From contig JACKQL020000051.1 in assembly GCA_018296165.2 (NCBI GenBank), forward strand, positions 1-64,000: a stretch of DNA of 64,000 nt, read 5' to 3'. Under the pieces are notes generated by a model. It ran no database searches and was not told where the DNA came from. It saw only the letters and a program-made list of their open reading frames with translations. The DNA comes from Termitomyces sp. T153. Its lineage: Eukaryota > Basidiomycota > Agaricomycetes > Agaricales > Lyophyllaceae. Position numbers and translations under genes: made by a program. Of the stretch, positions 49,600 through 61,602 are shown in pieces. Position 1 is the stretch's first letter. Every line of letters starts with the position of its first letter.

Positions 49600-50600
49600 C
49601 TGCAGGGAACACAACAACTAGCAGTTTCACAAGTAGCGTATGAATGAATTTTAGAAAATGAGGGTGCAAGTAAAGCTAGGTTCCAGAAAGCTTGCTAAAT
49701 GCAGAAGTGGTGCTAGGTTACTAGCACAAAGTTGAGAGATGGCAATAGTAGATAGGAAAGAGGAAACTCTGTGGGTGAACCCAACTAGAATCAAAATGAG
49801 GTCACTAGGGAATAGGTTGCTAGTAGAACAAGGCTAAAATCTGGTGCCAGGAGTAGCAAAAGAAGTGTTAGCAACAGGGACAATAACAAAAAGAAACTAG
49901 CCATAGGTGCTAGTGCTAAATGTAGACTTGGTGAAATAGTACCCTAAGGTGGTACTAGCTGAACAAAACAATGAACTCAAGAGAGCAGGTGCTAGAGTGA
50001 GAGACAATGCTTGAGAGTCACTAGACTTAAATCTGAAGTCTGGGTCTAAGAATGAGGTACAATTCTTTGACAGTAGTATAGAAAACATGTTGGTATGTAT
50101 AGTAAGCAAAGGTAATGAAACTAAATGGAGCCAATAACAGTAAAAAGGGTTGCTAACAACATAGGTGAGTCAGGAGGAATGGCTTGTGGAAGTCAAATAC
50201 CTGAAGTGTATCTAATTCAACACCTAGAATGACAGCCAGTATGCTGGTTGCTAGGGTGGCACATACCAAGGAAATAAGTCCAAATCAAGGAATAATGAAA
50301 ACTGTAGCAATAATATCAAGAAAGAAAATATTGCTGGGGACTCTGCTAGGAGAGGTGCCAGAGGGTGCTGGAGGAAAGTTGGTTGGTGGGCTGAGGGTCT
50401 AGACCACACATGACAAAGTCACATGATGTAGAAACCAAGAAATCTGGAAGTTGCCAAAACATAGGAAAAGTTAAAAATCTGTACTCAGCAAGAAGAGGGT
50501 CTTATCAACAGAGCAAAGGTTTGTGATCATGCTGCCATGCACACCTGTCATGCTGGACATCTTCCTTATGCTGATCTTGACCTCCTGAATCCCCCCCTCT
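49600..50600. other. CpG-poor spacer between gag relic and chromovirus
   Basis: About 1 kb without coding signal. It could contain an LTR of the minus-strand gag relic or the 5' end of the plus-strand chromovirus, but no repeated partner was found. A C-run with flanking CTCTAGC at 50590-50605 looks like a polypurine tract on the minus strand. Confidence 0.35.
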
Positions 50601-51639
50601 AGCATTCCCTCATAGAGAGGTCCTCTACAAGGATGTCTGAGGTGTTGAGTGTGAACTTCAGGAGGAAGACAAATACAAAGGAGAATCCACCAGTGCTCCA
50701 GACCCTTCTCCAGACAAAACTATAAAGGTAGGTAATAGGAGCTAGGCTATGACCTTCTGCCCCCCTCCTATGGTGGCAGAGATCTAGGCCAGTCAGACCA
50801 CTTCTCAACATCTGGCCAGGGCATTTATAGCAAATTCCCAGCCCAAGCCCTTTCATAGCACAATTCCTTATCACCTCCACAATCTTGAGGATGTATTTTC
50901 CAAGGTATCATTTAATTCACTTCCAGAGCATAAGCAGTGGGATCATGCAATTGAGTTGATACAGTACATGATGCAGAACCCTCCAGCTGCAAAGTCTATC
51001 TGCTTGTGCCCTGTGAGCAGGATGAGCTGGATGGGTTTCTACAGGATTTTAGCTCTGGATGAATACAACCCTCTAAGTCCCCAATGGCCTCTCCAGTCTT
51101 TTTATTAACAAGAAGGATGGGTCTCTTTGTCTGGTTCAGGACTATTGAATCTGAAATGCAATGACAGTAAAGAATTGCTATTACTTACTGCTCATTTTTA
51201 AACTTGTCAACAACCTTCAAGGTGCATGCTACTTCACCAAGTTGGATGTCCATTGAGGCTACAACAATGTGCACATCAAAGAAGGAGATGAGTGGAAGGC
51301 AGCATTCCAAACCAATTGTGGAGTCTTTGAACCTCTGGTGATGTTCTTTGATCTCACCAACAGCCCAGCCACCTTCCAGACTTGATGAATGACATCTCCC
51401 ATGATCTGATTGCAGAAAGTGTTGTTCATATGTATCTTGACAATATTCTCATCTACACTCAAACCTTGGAGAAGCATTGCCAGGTCACATGCATTGTTTT
51501 GGAATGCCTCCACCAACACCAGCTTTATCTGAAGCCTGAGAAGTGTGAGTTTGAGCAAACTAAGGTCAAGTACCTAGATTTGATCATCCTTGCATAGAAT
51601 AGCTGAGATGGACCCCATTAAAGTGGTAGGTGTAGCAGA

Positions 51640-51643
51640 GTGG
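51640..51643 (+). repeat. Target site duplication GTGG, left
   Basis: GTGG directly precedes the inserted LTR (TGATAC...) and recurs directly after it (...TACTACA) at 52532-52535. The interrupted RT frame EW / WPEP rejoins there. Confidence 0.7.
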
Positions 51644-52531
51644 TGATACAATGTTGTCACACCATTGGGAACATAATAAACACCAGAAGTCAAAACAAAC
51701 ATTTATTAAGGCTGAAAACTGTACGCCTCCTGGTAAAACAAGTTCCAGCAACATTATCCCTTTAAATACACCAGAAGAAATACAGAACAGGATAGGACAA
51801 GGACTATACTAGACTATACACTCAATAATAGTCCAATCACTCTAATGGGAGGAGAAGCATGGGACTGGCAAAAGCACCTGAGTGGCATCAATTCTAGCAA
51901 GATCTAGATCTGATCTAAGAACAACCAGATTGGAATGTTGACTGAAAGGAGGTAAAGGGGGAATGAATGAGAAAGAGTGGAATGAAGGGAAGGGAAAGGA
52001 AGATGAATGGAATAACCTGAATGGAGAAGAATATGAAATAAATAAAGGAAGAAGAAGGGAAGAAACTGAATGGGGAAGAATATGAATGGAAGAAATACAA
52101 AGGAGGGAGAGATAAATGGGGCAAATAGAAGCTAAGAATGCAAAGGAGGAATGATGAAACCAGGAACTGGCCTGTGGCACTGAAACAGGCATGCCAAAAG
52201 GGGGAATTAGAATAACAGTTATGAATAAGGAGCTGGAAAGTATGGAACCAAAAGTCACATGTAGGGGGTGGTCTGTGCACTGTAGAAAGAGGTATAAATA
52301 GTCCAAGTAGAGTAGCAAATGGACAGGCAATTAATAGGCAAAGGCTTGGTGGTTCAGAGAGTGAATCACTTAGGAGTTTGTTGAAACACCTCTACATTCA
52401 GAATAGAAATATTTTGGAAGTAAACCTCGACCTCAAACAATTATCAAGACATCAGTGTGGAATTGGAGTGGACTTCCTAAGTCTTCAAGAAAGCCCCAGA
52501 ACTATCAGTATTACTCTAACCCAGTACTACA
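51644..52531. mobile_element. Solo LTR inserted in chromovirus pol
   Basis: 888 bp with TG...CA ends, a 4-bp GTGG duplication and no coding capacity. It separates RT (...VGVAEW) from the thumb/RNase H part (PEPKNKKEVQAFL). CpG-poor, so inserted long ago. Orientation is unknown. Confidence 0.7.
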
Positions 52532-54519
52532 GTGGCCTGAGCCAAAGAATAAGAAGGAAGTACAAGCCTTTCTAAGGTTTGTTAATCTCTATTGGAGGTT
52601 CATACAAGGATTTCTCCCACCATGCCTGTCCCCTCTTTGACTTCACTGTCAAGAGCACAGCATGGCAGCAGGAGTCCTTGCAGCAAGCTGCCTTTGGTGC
52701 CCTCAAGCAAGCAGTTACCTCAAAACCTATCTTCTTGTTCCCAGATGATGACTCTCTCTTCTATGTTGAAGCCAATAACTCTGACTTTGCCATGAGAGCA
52801 GTCCTATCCCAGCAGTCAAAGGAGCATAGCAAGTGGCATCCTGTAGCTTTCTACTCCAAAAGCCTTAATGCAGTAGAATGGAACTACAAAATCCATGACA
52901 AAGAGATGCTTGTCATTATTTAGTCCTTTGAGAAATGGCAGCATTTTCTTGAGAGTGCACAGCATAAGTTTGAAGTCTGGACAAAGCACAAACACCTTAA
53001 GTACTTCCATATGGCTAAGAAGCTTGATCAATGCCAAGCTTGGTGGTCCCTGTATCTGGCCAACTTTGACTTTTCACTGCATCACAAACCTGGACAGAGC
53101 ATGGGCTAACCATACACATTGTCTAGGCAGGCTAACCATGGAACCAGGACAGGAGATAATGACAACATTGTCCTCCTCAAGCCTGAGCTCTTTGCTATCC
53201 ATGCTATAGAAGGGATTGTGATGTAAGGGTAGGAGGCAAACATTCTCAAGAACATCCAAAGAGGAAATTGCAAGAGTGAACAAGAGCATGCAGTTGCCCA
53301 GGCTGCCCAGGCCTTACAAGCCTAATGAGCAAGCAGAGTTAAGTCAGTGCATGCAGATGAGTAGGGCCTTCAGGATGGGCTTCTAACCTTCCAAGAACAC
53401 ATCTACCATGCCTAACATTCCAGAACTCTGCCAGCACATTATAAAGCAACACCATGACTCTTGTGTAGCTGGATATCTTGGTAGGTGGAAGACACTGAAG
53501 ATGTTGTCCTGGAACTACTGGTAGCCTCAGATATCCTAATATGTATGATCTCTGTCTCTGCACCAAGCCTTGCCACTAGTCATCCATGAGTCAGCTCCAC
53601 CCTCTCCCTATCCTGGCTATTTGCTGGAGTGTTGTGCCAGTGGACTTCAATATCAAACTCCCAGATGCTCACAAGTGCAATGCTGTAATGGTAGTGGTGG
53701 CCCTCTATGGTAAACAAGCTCAGTTGATCCCTACCCACACCACATGCTTGACCCTGGAAGCAGCTAGCCTATGTTAGAAGAATGTTTGGAAGTTCCATGG
53801 TTTGTCTGATGGGTATGTCTCTGACCAAGGCCCCCATTTTGTGGCAGAGTTCATTAGGGAGTTGTACTGCCTGCTTAGAGTGAAGCTCCACACCACCACT
53901 GCCTATCACCCTCAGTTGGATGGTCAGACAGATTATGTGAACTAGAAACTGAAACAGTATCTCTGCCTGTTTTGTAATGAGAGAGGATGACTGGAACAAG
54001 CTCCTACTAGATGCCAAGTTTCAGTACAACAACCATGTTCATTCTTCCACCCAGATGGTCCCATTCTTTCTGGACACAGACAAACACCCCTGCATGGGAT
54101 TTGAACCTCAGGCACATCCCTCAAAGAACAACTTAGTGAACTAATTTATGGACAGGATGATGAAGGTGCAGAAGGAGGCAAAGGCGGCATTAGTGAAGGC
54201 AAAGGATGACATGGCATGGTAATATGACTGCTGGTGGACACCAGCCCCAGTATACAAGCCAGAGGACCATGTGTACTTGAACAGCTCTGACATAAAGACA
54301 ACAAGATCATCATAAAAGCTGTTGCATTGTCACCTTGGCCCCTTTGTAGTGGAGAGACAGGTAGAGTCATTAGCATACCAGCTCAAGCTCCCTATGGGCC
54401 TGTGTCAACTGTATCCAGCCTTCAATGTCATCAAGCTGTTCCCAGCTCCAGAAGACTCTATCCTTGGCCATTACTCTAAGCTGCTACCACCACCAATTCT
54501 GGTCAATTATGAGGTGGAG

Positions 54520-54700
54520 GACATTCCAAACAGCAGAGTGTTTTGGGGGAAGCTATAGTTCAAAGTGAAGTGGAAGGGATATGGCATTGAGGGCATCTCT
54601 TGGGAACTGCAGGCCAATGTACATGCACCAACTCCTGATTCAGGACTTCTGTTGCAGGCACCCCAGTGCACCAAAGGCAATTGAAGGCATCTACCCCATC
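54520..54700 (+). pseudogene. Chromodomain remnant of the gypsy integrase
   Basis: Reads VFWGKL, stop, FKVKWKGYGIEGISWELQAN, matching the chromodomain core (VKWKGY...SWE). In chromoviruses this domain binds methylated histone H3 and directs insertion to heterochromatin. Confidence 0.75.
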
Positions 54701-54761
54701 TCAGTAGCTGACTAAGCAATCCATAACTTTTTCTACTCAATACATTGAGACACCACATGCT

Positions 54762-54771
54762 AGAGGGGGGG
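54762..54771 (+). other. Polypurine tract of the chromovirus
   Basis: AGAGGGGGGG lies immediately upstream of the 3' LTR start TGTCAGGGG (54775), the expected primer site for plus-strand DNA synthesis. Confidence 0.7.
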
Positions 54772-54774
54772 TGA

Positions 54775-55742
54775 TGTCAGGGGACCTCACATTTCCAGAG
54801 TCTCATCTTGTTTCCTTTATTCCCAGTTGGCCTATCACTCCCAGCCTGCCATCCTTTGGTCACAAGTACTTCCAATCCAGGGTTATCCAATGACATGATC
54901 TGTGGCTTGAGATGGAGGCCATTTACAGTGGATTTCCAGTTTTGGATCACATGACTTTGATAATGATGTCAGACTCTGTGCATGCACGAAATCCAATGTC
55001 ATATTTTCCACAGTTCATTTCTGTAGATTTGCAGTCCTGGCAACTGGAATCTTTAGACTTGTTCTCTTTGGATTTCCCTCTGCCAGTTGTGTGATTGAGC
55101 CACAGCCTCTAGAAGTCATCCTTACAATAGCACTGCTTCTGGTCTTTTCATTAGTGGAACTGTAAGCTTAGCTAGTGCAGTCTCTTGCCTTCTGCCTTGC
55201 TGTAAAGAGACTACTCATTTTCTGAGTGTCCAACATCATTCCAGGCTTAGTCTGATGGCATGCATTCTCTTTAGCCACCTGGCTGACCACTCCACACATT
55301 CTTTCCCCTTTTGTCTTATATTAGTCATCCTTTTTGAGTCATGATCAGATCTTACTCATCATTGACTACTGTTTAGTCATACTCATTAGTCATAGCATAG
55401 TCATTGATGTAGTATATAAGGTGGTCTGTAGGATAGAATATCAGACCAAACAATAGCAGTGTTCACCAGGTCTATTCATTCAACTGACTGTAAGCACCTC
55501 CAGTGTCATCCCCTCACTTAGCTTGCTGCACTTGCCCCTTGCCTGACTTTGAGTTGCATTGCTTGTAGACCTGGTTAGCTGGGACTACTCACTCCAGCCC
55601 TGTGACTCTTGCTTGCTGCTTGTGTTGGTGGATGCTTGCCTCTTGCCTGCTAGGCCTTATGGCTGGCTTACCTGCTGTTGCTGATGGCCTGATGAGTCAG
55701 GTTGTGAGTGGTGAGCTTGGCTTGTATGATTCACAGCTAACA
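54775..55742 (+). repeat. 3' LTR of the chromovirus
   Basis: Begins TGTCAGGGGACCTC after the polypurine tract. It contains a TATA-like TATATAAGG near 55413-55421. The right end is placed at CTAACA (55742) but is uncertain because no second copy was found. Confidence 0.6.
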
Positions 55743-56464
55743 TTCCCTTACATTTAATATCTTAAAACATTCCATAAAATACATTCATGAAAATCAAGAG
55801 GCATGCAAAAGATACAGCTGTAAACCATACCAAAGCACAGAAAATCATTCTCCTAACAACTGAATATACCAACACTAATTGCCATGATAGTCCATCAAGA
55901 CTATCTGATGCTCAGAAGGAAAATATTGATCTTACCTCCAAAAATGCACACAAAAATATACAACATTTTCTTTCTTCTCCAGAGGCACTGCTTGAACAAG
56001 ATATTGAGTTCTTTGGGCTAATAGACACATCATATGGCAGTGAAATGTCACAAATGATACTTGACAGCATGAGAATGCATTGCCACCATGTTTATCCTTC
56101 ACCTGGCAGATGCCTAATATAGTTGTCTATTAATGATTGCACTCCACCAATTTCCATGCCACCCTCACAGAATTTTTCTATGCCAGAGTGTAACAGTTAG
56201 TTATGGGTGAGCCTCAGGCTCCAGTCCCAACTGTGTATGACACAATTCTATAGTGGAAAAAGTGACTACCACAACAGTAGTAAGGACAGGATGGCTGTGC
56301 TACCAAGTCCAAAATAGGTCAGAGGGCCCAGTCCATTATATATCCCCTTCAGATTGTGTCCATGATCTTGAGCAGTAAACACAATCTCAACTAGAAAGAG
56401 AAAGAAAAATTTCTGGGCTCACTAATACCATATTCCTCCTCCTATTGTCCTTGTCACTCAGTAT
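55743..56464. other. CpG-poor unassigned DNA
   Basis: Contains a 111-codon plus frame (55787-56122, KDTAVNHTKAQKIILLTTE...) that I do not recognise, and the left copy of a ~150-bp direct repeat (56189-56345). Confidence 0.35.
56189..56345 (+). repeat. Direct repeat, left copy
   Basis: From about GTGAGCCTCAG to CAGTCCATT this matches 59040-59192 with many substitutions and small indels. The pair is 2.85 kb apart and could be LTR parts of one old element, later hit by the solo LTR at 56470. Confidence 0.65.
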
Positions 56465-56469
56465 ATAGT
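56465..56469 (+). repeat. Target site duplication ATAGT, left
   Basis: ATAGT precedes TGTCA of the solo LTR and is repeated exactly at 57622-57626. Confidence 0.92.
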
Positions 56470-57621
56470 TGTCACGACCCGTTCCCCAAAACCCCGCACA
56501 TCGTCCATCAAACCCCCGAACCCCCAAAAGGACCCCCAACGCTCCGCCGAACTTCCGCCCATGCCCCGCGCCTACTTCGGCTAACTCCGACGCCCCCCCG
56601 GCTAACTCCGACGGCCCCCTGGCCAACTTCGGTGCCTGCCCCGCAGCCACTGACACTTACCCTGGGCTTCCCGAACCCCGAGAACCACCCCCACAATTCC
56701 CGATCTTCGCCACCCATCATTAACTCGACACCCTGCTTCCTCCGACCTATTCCGGAGTATCACGACAACCTCGGGGCAACCCGCGTTCTCCAATGATCCC
56801 ATCAACGTATCAGCGCGGCACAATCTTCAATCACAACCGACACCCGCCCACTCCGTCAAGCCCCGCCAAGCCCCGCCGCCACAGCCGACGTACCCCGAAG
56901 TCCTCCGGTAGTCAGTATATAAGTCATTGAGTAGCTCTTCGTACTCTAGTCTTGATATTGCTTAACGTTACCTATGGTCTGATTGTTTCCTTTTCGTGTT
57001 TCGTGTTTCGTGTCCCATTCTCCTTACTCTCAGTCTCCCGGTCTTATCTCAGTCTCCCGGTCTTATCTCAGTCTCCCGGTCTTGTCTTGTCTCCATTTCA
57101 TTATCGTTCTCGTTATCGTTTCGTATCTCCACTCGAATCTACTCCTGTTCCATATTGTCTCGTCCGACGCTGTCTCGGTGACTCCGTCAGACCATTGTAC
57201 CCAAGTCTTCATCAACCCTAACGACCTCACGAACTCCGCGATTACGATTACGAACCCCGACACTCCTTTACCAGGTCCGAACCTCACTCTTCGCTCGGTC
57301 CCGGACTCCATCAGCTCCAAATGATCTCCCATCAAACCCCGGCTCCGTCCCCATTGATCACACAGCCACCTACTCCCTTGCTTCCGCAAATCTCCCGTAC
57401 AGCCTTCTGCCTGAACCCCGCCAAGACCGTCTCGTTTCCCCACAATCTGACTTCTCCGGACCTTCCGGGACCTGTCTGGATCACATCTCCCCAACTACCC
57501 GCGCAACCCACCCGGACCCGGAACGTCTTCGAGTGTTCGGTTACCAATGCAGGGGAATCACACCCGCCTAGTAAGGACTCGCCCAGTGCAGCTGAGCCCC
57601 CGGGGTCAGCGGAACCTGACA
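56470..57621. mobile_element. Young CpG-rich solo LTR, 1152 bp
   Basis: Bounded by TGTCA...TGACA and a perfect 5-bp ATAGT duplication. No internal coding domains; long frames here are by-products of C-rich sequence. It contains a TATA-like TATATAA at 56916-56922 and a triple 19-bp repeat at 57029-57085. The element is rich in CpG while the DNA on both sides has almost none, so it must have arrived recently or escaped methylation-driven decay. It probably arose by LTR-LTR recombination of a gypsy-type element. Confidence 0.92.
57029..57085 (+). repeat. Three tandem 19-bp units inside the solo LTR
   Basis: Units CTCAGTCTCCCGGTCTTAT at 57029, 57048 and 57067, the third with one base changed near its end. 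They lie ~110 bp downstream of the TATA-like sequence, so probably in the R/U5 part of the LTR. Confidence 0.9.
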
Positions 57622-57626
57622 ATAGT

Positions 57627-59700
57627 TTGCTGAGTCATGTTGTCCTCTGCTTCATAGTTGCTCCATCCTCCTCTCCCATACACCCTCCAAAAATCTTGTC
57701 CCAAATACCATCCATGTTCCTCCCCCCTCTGAAAAAAAGAGCAAGTGTTGAGAGATAAAGTAGGCAGTGGGTGAGTGGGTGAATAAAGAGTAACCAACCA
57801 CAGAAATGATACTGGAAGAAACATCCACATTCCCAGAATATAGATTGGTGAAAATCAGAGTGGAAAGTGGCAGTGACCAGCCACTAGACATGTAAATCTT
57901 GAGCAAACAGACAAAAGTTTGGAATTATGCAAAGGCCTCTGCCCTCAAACACCACACTGATGTGTGCCTGATGCCAATGAATCATGGCAGAAGGCAAGTG
58001 TGAGGCACACATGCAACAAAGTCCTGACCCCTCTGAATTAAGCAAAGGTCTCCTCAGAATAATGCTGCACAAGGCATGGGGCATATATGCAACAAAGATG
58101 AGTCATGGGGAATGGTATCAAGAGTTGACAAGATGAATAGGGGTCAGACCATTAGAATATAGGTAATGGAATGGAATATTTTCATGTTTCATGCAATGCA
58201 CATAGGGAGGTGCCAGGCCAAGGCACAACAGCAAAGAATCCAAGATACTGAACAGTGAGGAATGGTATGGGTAGTAATGGAAAGGGGTGATGAAAGCAAC
58301 TCAGAAACAGCCTAGAAGAACCTTGGAACATAGGTTCAGTAAGGGCAGAGTCATAGGGTGGGGTGATGGGAATGATGAATGATGTTGATGTTGAGCAAGA
58401 ACTGTGGCTGAGATTGGTGCAAAATCTGGTATTATTGGAAAACAGTGATTGACACAAGTCCAACAGTGCAGGAATTGAGGCAAACAATCTCACAGATCAC
58501 AAGATATTTGTGATTGACATTTAGAACAATGATGAGAGCACTGAGAAATAACTCTCAGATTGGTAAAAAAAAAAAAAACCAGGTATTGCTGGATAGTGCT
58601 TGTTGAGGCAAGTGCAATAGTGCTAGAATCAAGGGAAACAGTCCAGCAGATAATGAGATATTGGTAAATCAATGATTGAGCACAACATTGAGCATTAAGT
58701 ACCAAGGGGTGGGTGTATGGAGGCAATCCAGGTATTAGAATGGTCTTGTAGATGAAGGGAAGAAGGTGTAAAGAGAATTGAGGCAAATCAAACACTCCTT
58801 TCCAAGATATGACCCAATGTCTCCTGATGACATCCACCTCTCATCCTCAAACACATCTCGTCCAGCCCAAAACCCTCTCCAATCCTTCTCACAAGGAAAG
58901 AACCTTCAATAGCAAAAGAAAAATTTCAAAGGGGTCCAGAAATAAGTCCAGAAGTCAAAGGAAAGCAGAGATATGGTGAAACAGCTAGTTCTCCACTATA
59001 GCCTCAGTAGGAGCCACTGGGTCTGGATACACAAAAAATGTGAGTTGGTACAGGTGAGCCTCAGTCTGTCCCAAGCATATGACCCAATTCTATGGTGGAA
59101 AAGGTGACTATACACAGTGGTAAGGACAAAGACTAGGTGGGGGTGGCTGTGCTACTAAGCCCAAAATAGGCCAGAGGGCTCAGTCCATTGCACAGAGCTC
59201 ATGGCAGGAGACCAAAGTTACACCATGCATCAGTGATCAGTTCTGCAACATATTCTCTCTGTTTTATGGATACATGCCATGAAGGTTTGAGTGGTGCTCA
59301 GGCTGCATGGGCTGTAAAGAAGTACCAAGGGCACAGGGTCATTCCTGAAAAGATTCTTACTCCTGGGCCAACCTCAAATGCAATTGGGACCAGGCAGCAA
59401 CAGTGGAGGCAATGTTTGCTAGGGAGCTGGCAGCAGTGGAGGGACTTGGTGGTGGCAAGGTTGAGGTATAGGTGCTGGAGAGGATGGTGGAGACCTTGCA
59501 ACAGTTGCAGGATGAGGAACTCTCAAAAACTGTTATATAGAGTAAATCAATGTAATCTACACAGAATACTCAAGATCTTGGGATACTGGGAGTGGGGATA
59601 AGAGACCACGAGAGAGTATGATGCTGTTCCATGAACACATCTGTATCTCATTAGAAGACTGTCACATGCAGGTCACACATCATGTGATGACAGCATCTCC
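57627..59700. other. CpG-poor unassigned DNA
   Basis: About 2 kb without recognisable domains. It holds the right copy of the direct repeat (59040-59192) and a 12-base A run at 58567. CpG returns sharply at about 59700. Confidence 0.4.
59040..59192 (+). repeat. Direct repeat, right copy
   Basis: Partner of 56189-56345. Shared phrases include GTGAGCCTCAG, CAATTCTAT, GGCTGTGCTAC, CCAAAATAGG and CAGTCCATT. Confidence 0.65.
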
Positions 59701-61602
59701 GCATTAAGCATATCTTATAAATGCGAAAGATAGCGGGAAAATTTCGCGTGAACATGTCGAGTTCGCTTGTCCGCGACTGTACTCATCCAAGTTCGGTCCA
59801 GCATGCCGTAAGCGTTGGTTTCATGTCTAATGCTCCATGTGCTAAGCATTTCTCACGCACACCACCTGTCATACATCGTAAATCATGTGGCCTCACAGCG
59901 CGCTTATGCGCAGAACCTACAGTTAGAAAAGGTATCAAAGCCGGCCAGACTGCTGAGGCCTGAGGGCCCGTTCCTGGCTCTCATCAGCCTCAGGCTATAC
60001 CTGACTGATTTACGCTGCGGCAAACGTGATCACACAATGGCAACATGCTGCGATGCTAGTGCGACTTTCCATCAAGCTCAGTGAAGGCATATAAACATCC
60101 GCACACTGTCGAAAAACCTAACGTCTCAAACGTTGTCGTCATCTCCTATGCTTTCGAGGGTGTTTGCTTTATCTCTACACATTCTCCCGATTATACATGT
60201 CACCATAGCGGCAACACCTTCATGATTCCACTTAGTGCTGCCACAGTATTGACTGACATCCGATCTATCCGTTCGAATTTGTCTTGTTTTCGGCTTACTG
60301 GAGGTTCGTTTTCGATCCTTTCCCTGCTTCGTTGCAACTCTAATAGAGTTCTGACATCTAACCCGGCGAGATCGGCGTTCTAGGTATGTTTACAAGTTCT
60401 ATGATATCGGCCCGGTCTTCTGCCTTCTGCATTTGTCTTTGTCGCCACTGCTTCATCCTTGCACAAAAGAATTGTGTGGTACCCGCAAAGCCGTTACGAC
60501 CTCATCATGAGGAAGTACATTGACGTAGAATACATTGTAGATAGCTTTCTATGATCCTCTCTGGATGTTCAAAGAACTGCTTAGTCGGTAGGTTTGCTTG
60601 TGTTCCAAACACTGATGGGTGATGCATCATTGCCACTGCTGCTATTCATTCCTTTGCCCAGAAAATCTTACGAGGGTTGATTGTACTGACAATTTCTTAG
60701 GAAATCTCAGGAATTCTGAAAGCATCTCAGGAATCTCTGAGTACGTTTCAAGAATCTCCTTAGCACACCTAAAAAATATCTTAGTATCCCAGGAATCCCT
60801 TGCGTACCATCGCATTTACTAACAGTTTTTGGTGTATTTCTTAAAAGGTTCTCTTGTTGCCAGTTCAAGGTTTGCTTTCTGATCAACCAATAGGTTCATC
60901 AGAACAATTTTATAACAGAATAAGTTTTTTACCTGATTCCGCGATATTGCAATCCTTACTGTCTCGTTTGGTCCGGCTCGGTGGTAGTCCTATGGATTCT
61001 TCGTCAGAAATGGTCTTCTTGCCGGTACTAAGTACTCTCAATTGTATTCAATTGTATCTGATTATCGCCATCTGTTCATATCATTTTCTCTTGTGGATCT
61101 GCAATGTATCGAAAAAGCTTCCTAGGGACCCGGGGGCTGTGTACGAATGTCGCCTATATTTTAACGCAGCCAAGGTCGGAAGAAATTTCTAAGTGTATGT
61201 ATGAATCTCACGGTTGGTTTTGATTCTCACCCATGTACACAGTCGTGTAGTTCGTCACTTCGGAATGTTTGTATCGATGATATGCGAGCGCTTAAGGATC
61301 GTCTACGTTCCATGTTTGATCTTGCAGCGCAGCCCGGCTAGGTCGTGGCCCTTAGATATCATGACATCAATAATCGACTGTTATTCAGTTTCTGAATATG
61401 GAAATCACATTGCTTCTTGCACGGAGATGCAGGGTCGCAGTTCCACGTTTCTAACCGTTGTGAAGTACGAGCTGGACTTGAACAGTGGCTGATAGGCGCC
61501 CGACCTAATAATATAAGACCAAGTAAGACCAAGCACAATCTTGATTACAATCCTTCACACACATTAAACCACTGGATAAAATTTCCACTCCTTCCTTGGA
61601 AA
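59701..61602. other. CpG-normal region, no gene recognised
   Basis: Short frames only. The 112-codon frame at 60854-61192 has hydrophobic stretches but no splice partners and no known family. A degenerate repeat of the phrase ATCTCAGGAAT occurs at about 60700-60800. The right copy of a dispersed inverted repeat lies at 60476-60507. Confidence 0.35.
60476..60507 (-). repeat. Dispersed inverted repeat, right copy
   Basis: Reverse complement of 41112-41143 over 32 bases. The surrounding ~30 bases are similar but diverged. Confidence 0.8.

Larger units (their letters stand above)
50600..55742 (+). mobile_element. Ty3/gypsy chromovirus (chromodomain element), decayed, split by a solo LTR
   Basis: Plus-strand pol in gypsy order with many stops and frameshifts. 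RT: DHAIELI near 50950, segments of the fingers and palm, then HMYLDNILIYT at 51427-51462, where the usual YxDD reads YLDN. RT is interrupted at 51643 by an 888-bp solo LTR and resumes at 52532. RNase H: FLFPDDDSLFYVEANNSDFA and WHPVAFYSKSLNAVEWNY. Integrase core: VDFNIKLP, GYVSDQGPHFVAEFI and TTTAYHPQLDGQTDYVN. A chromodomain at the C-terminus (VKWKGYGIEGISWE, near 54565-54610) marks a chromovirus. A polypurine tract and the 3' LTR follow. The 5' LTR and clear gag were not found. Confidence 0.82.

Noticed and set aside
50585..50610. Minus-strand polypurine tract as evidence of a second LTR element ending here
   Set aside because: The C-run resembles the inverse of the chromovirus tract, but the sequence next to it does not match any LTR in the window, so it may be chance.
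56469..57758. Pro/Ser-rich frames in the C-rich stretch, resembling a secreted or mucin-like protein
   Set aside because: The stretch is an LTR with TG...CA ends and perfect target duplications; the frames are compositional.
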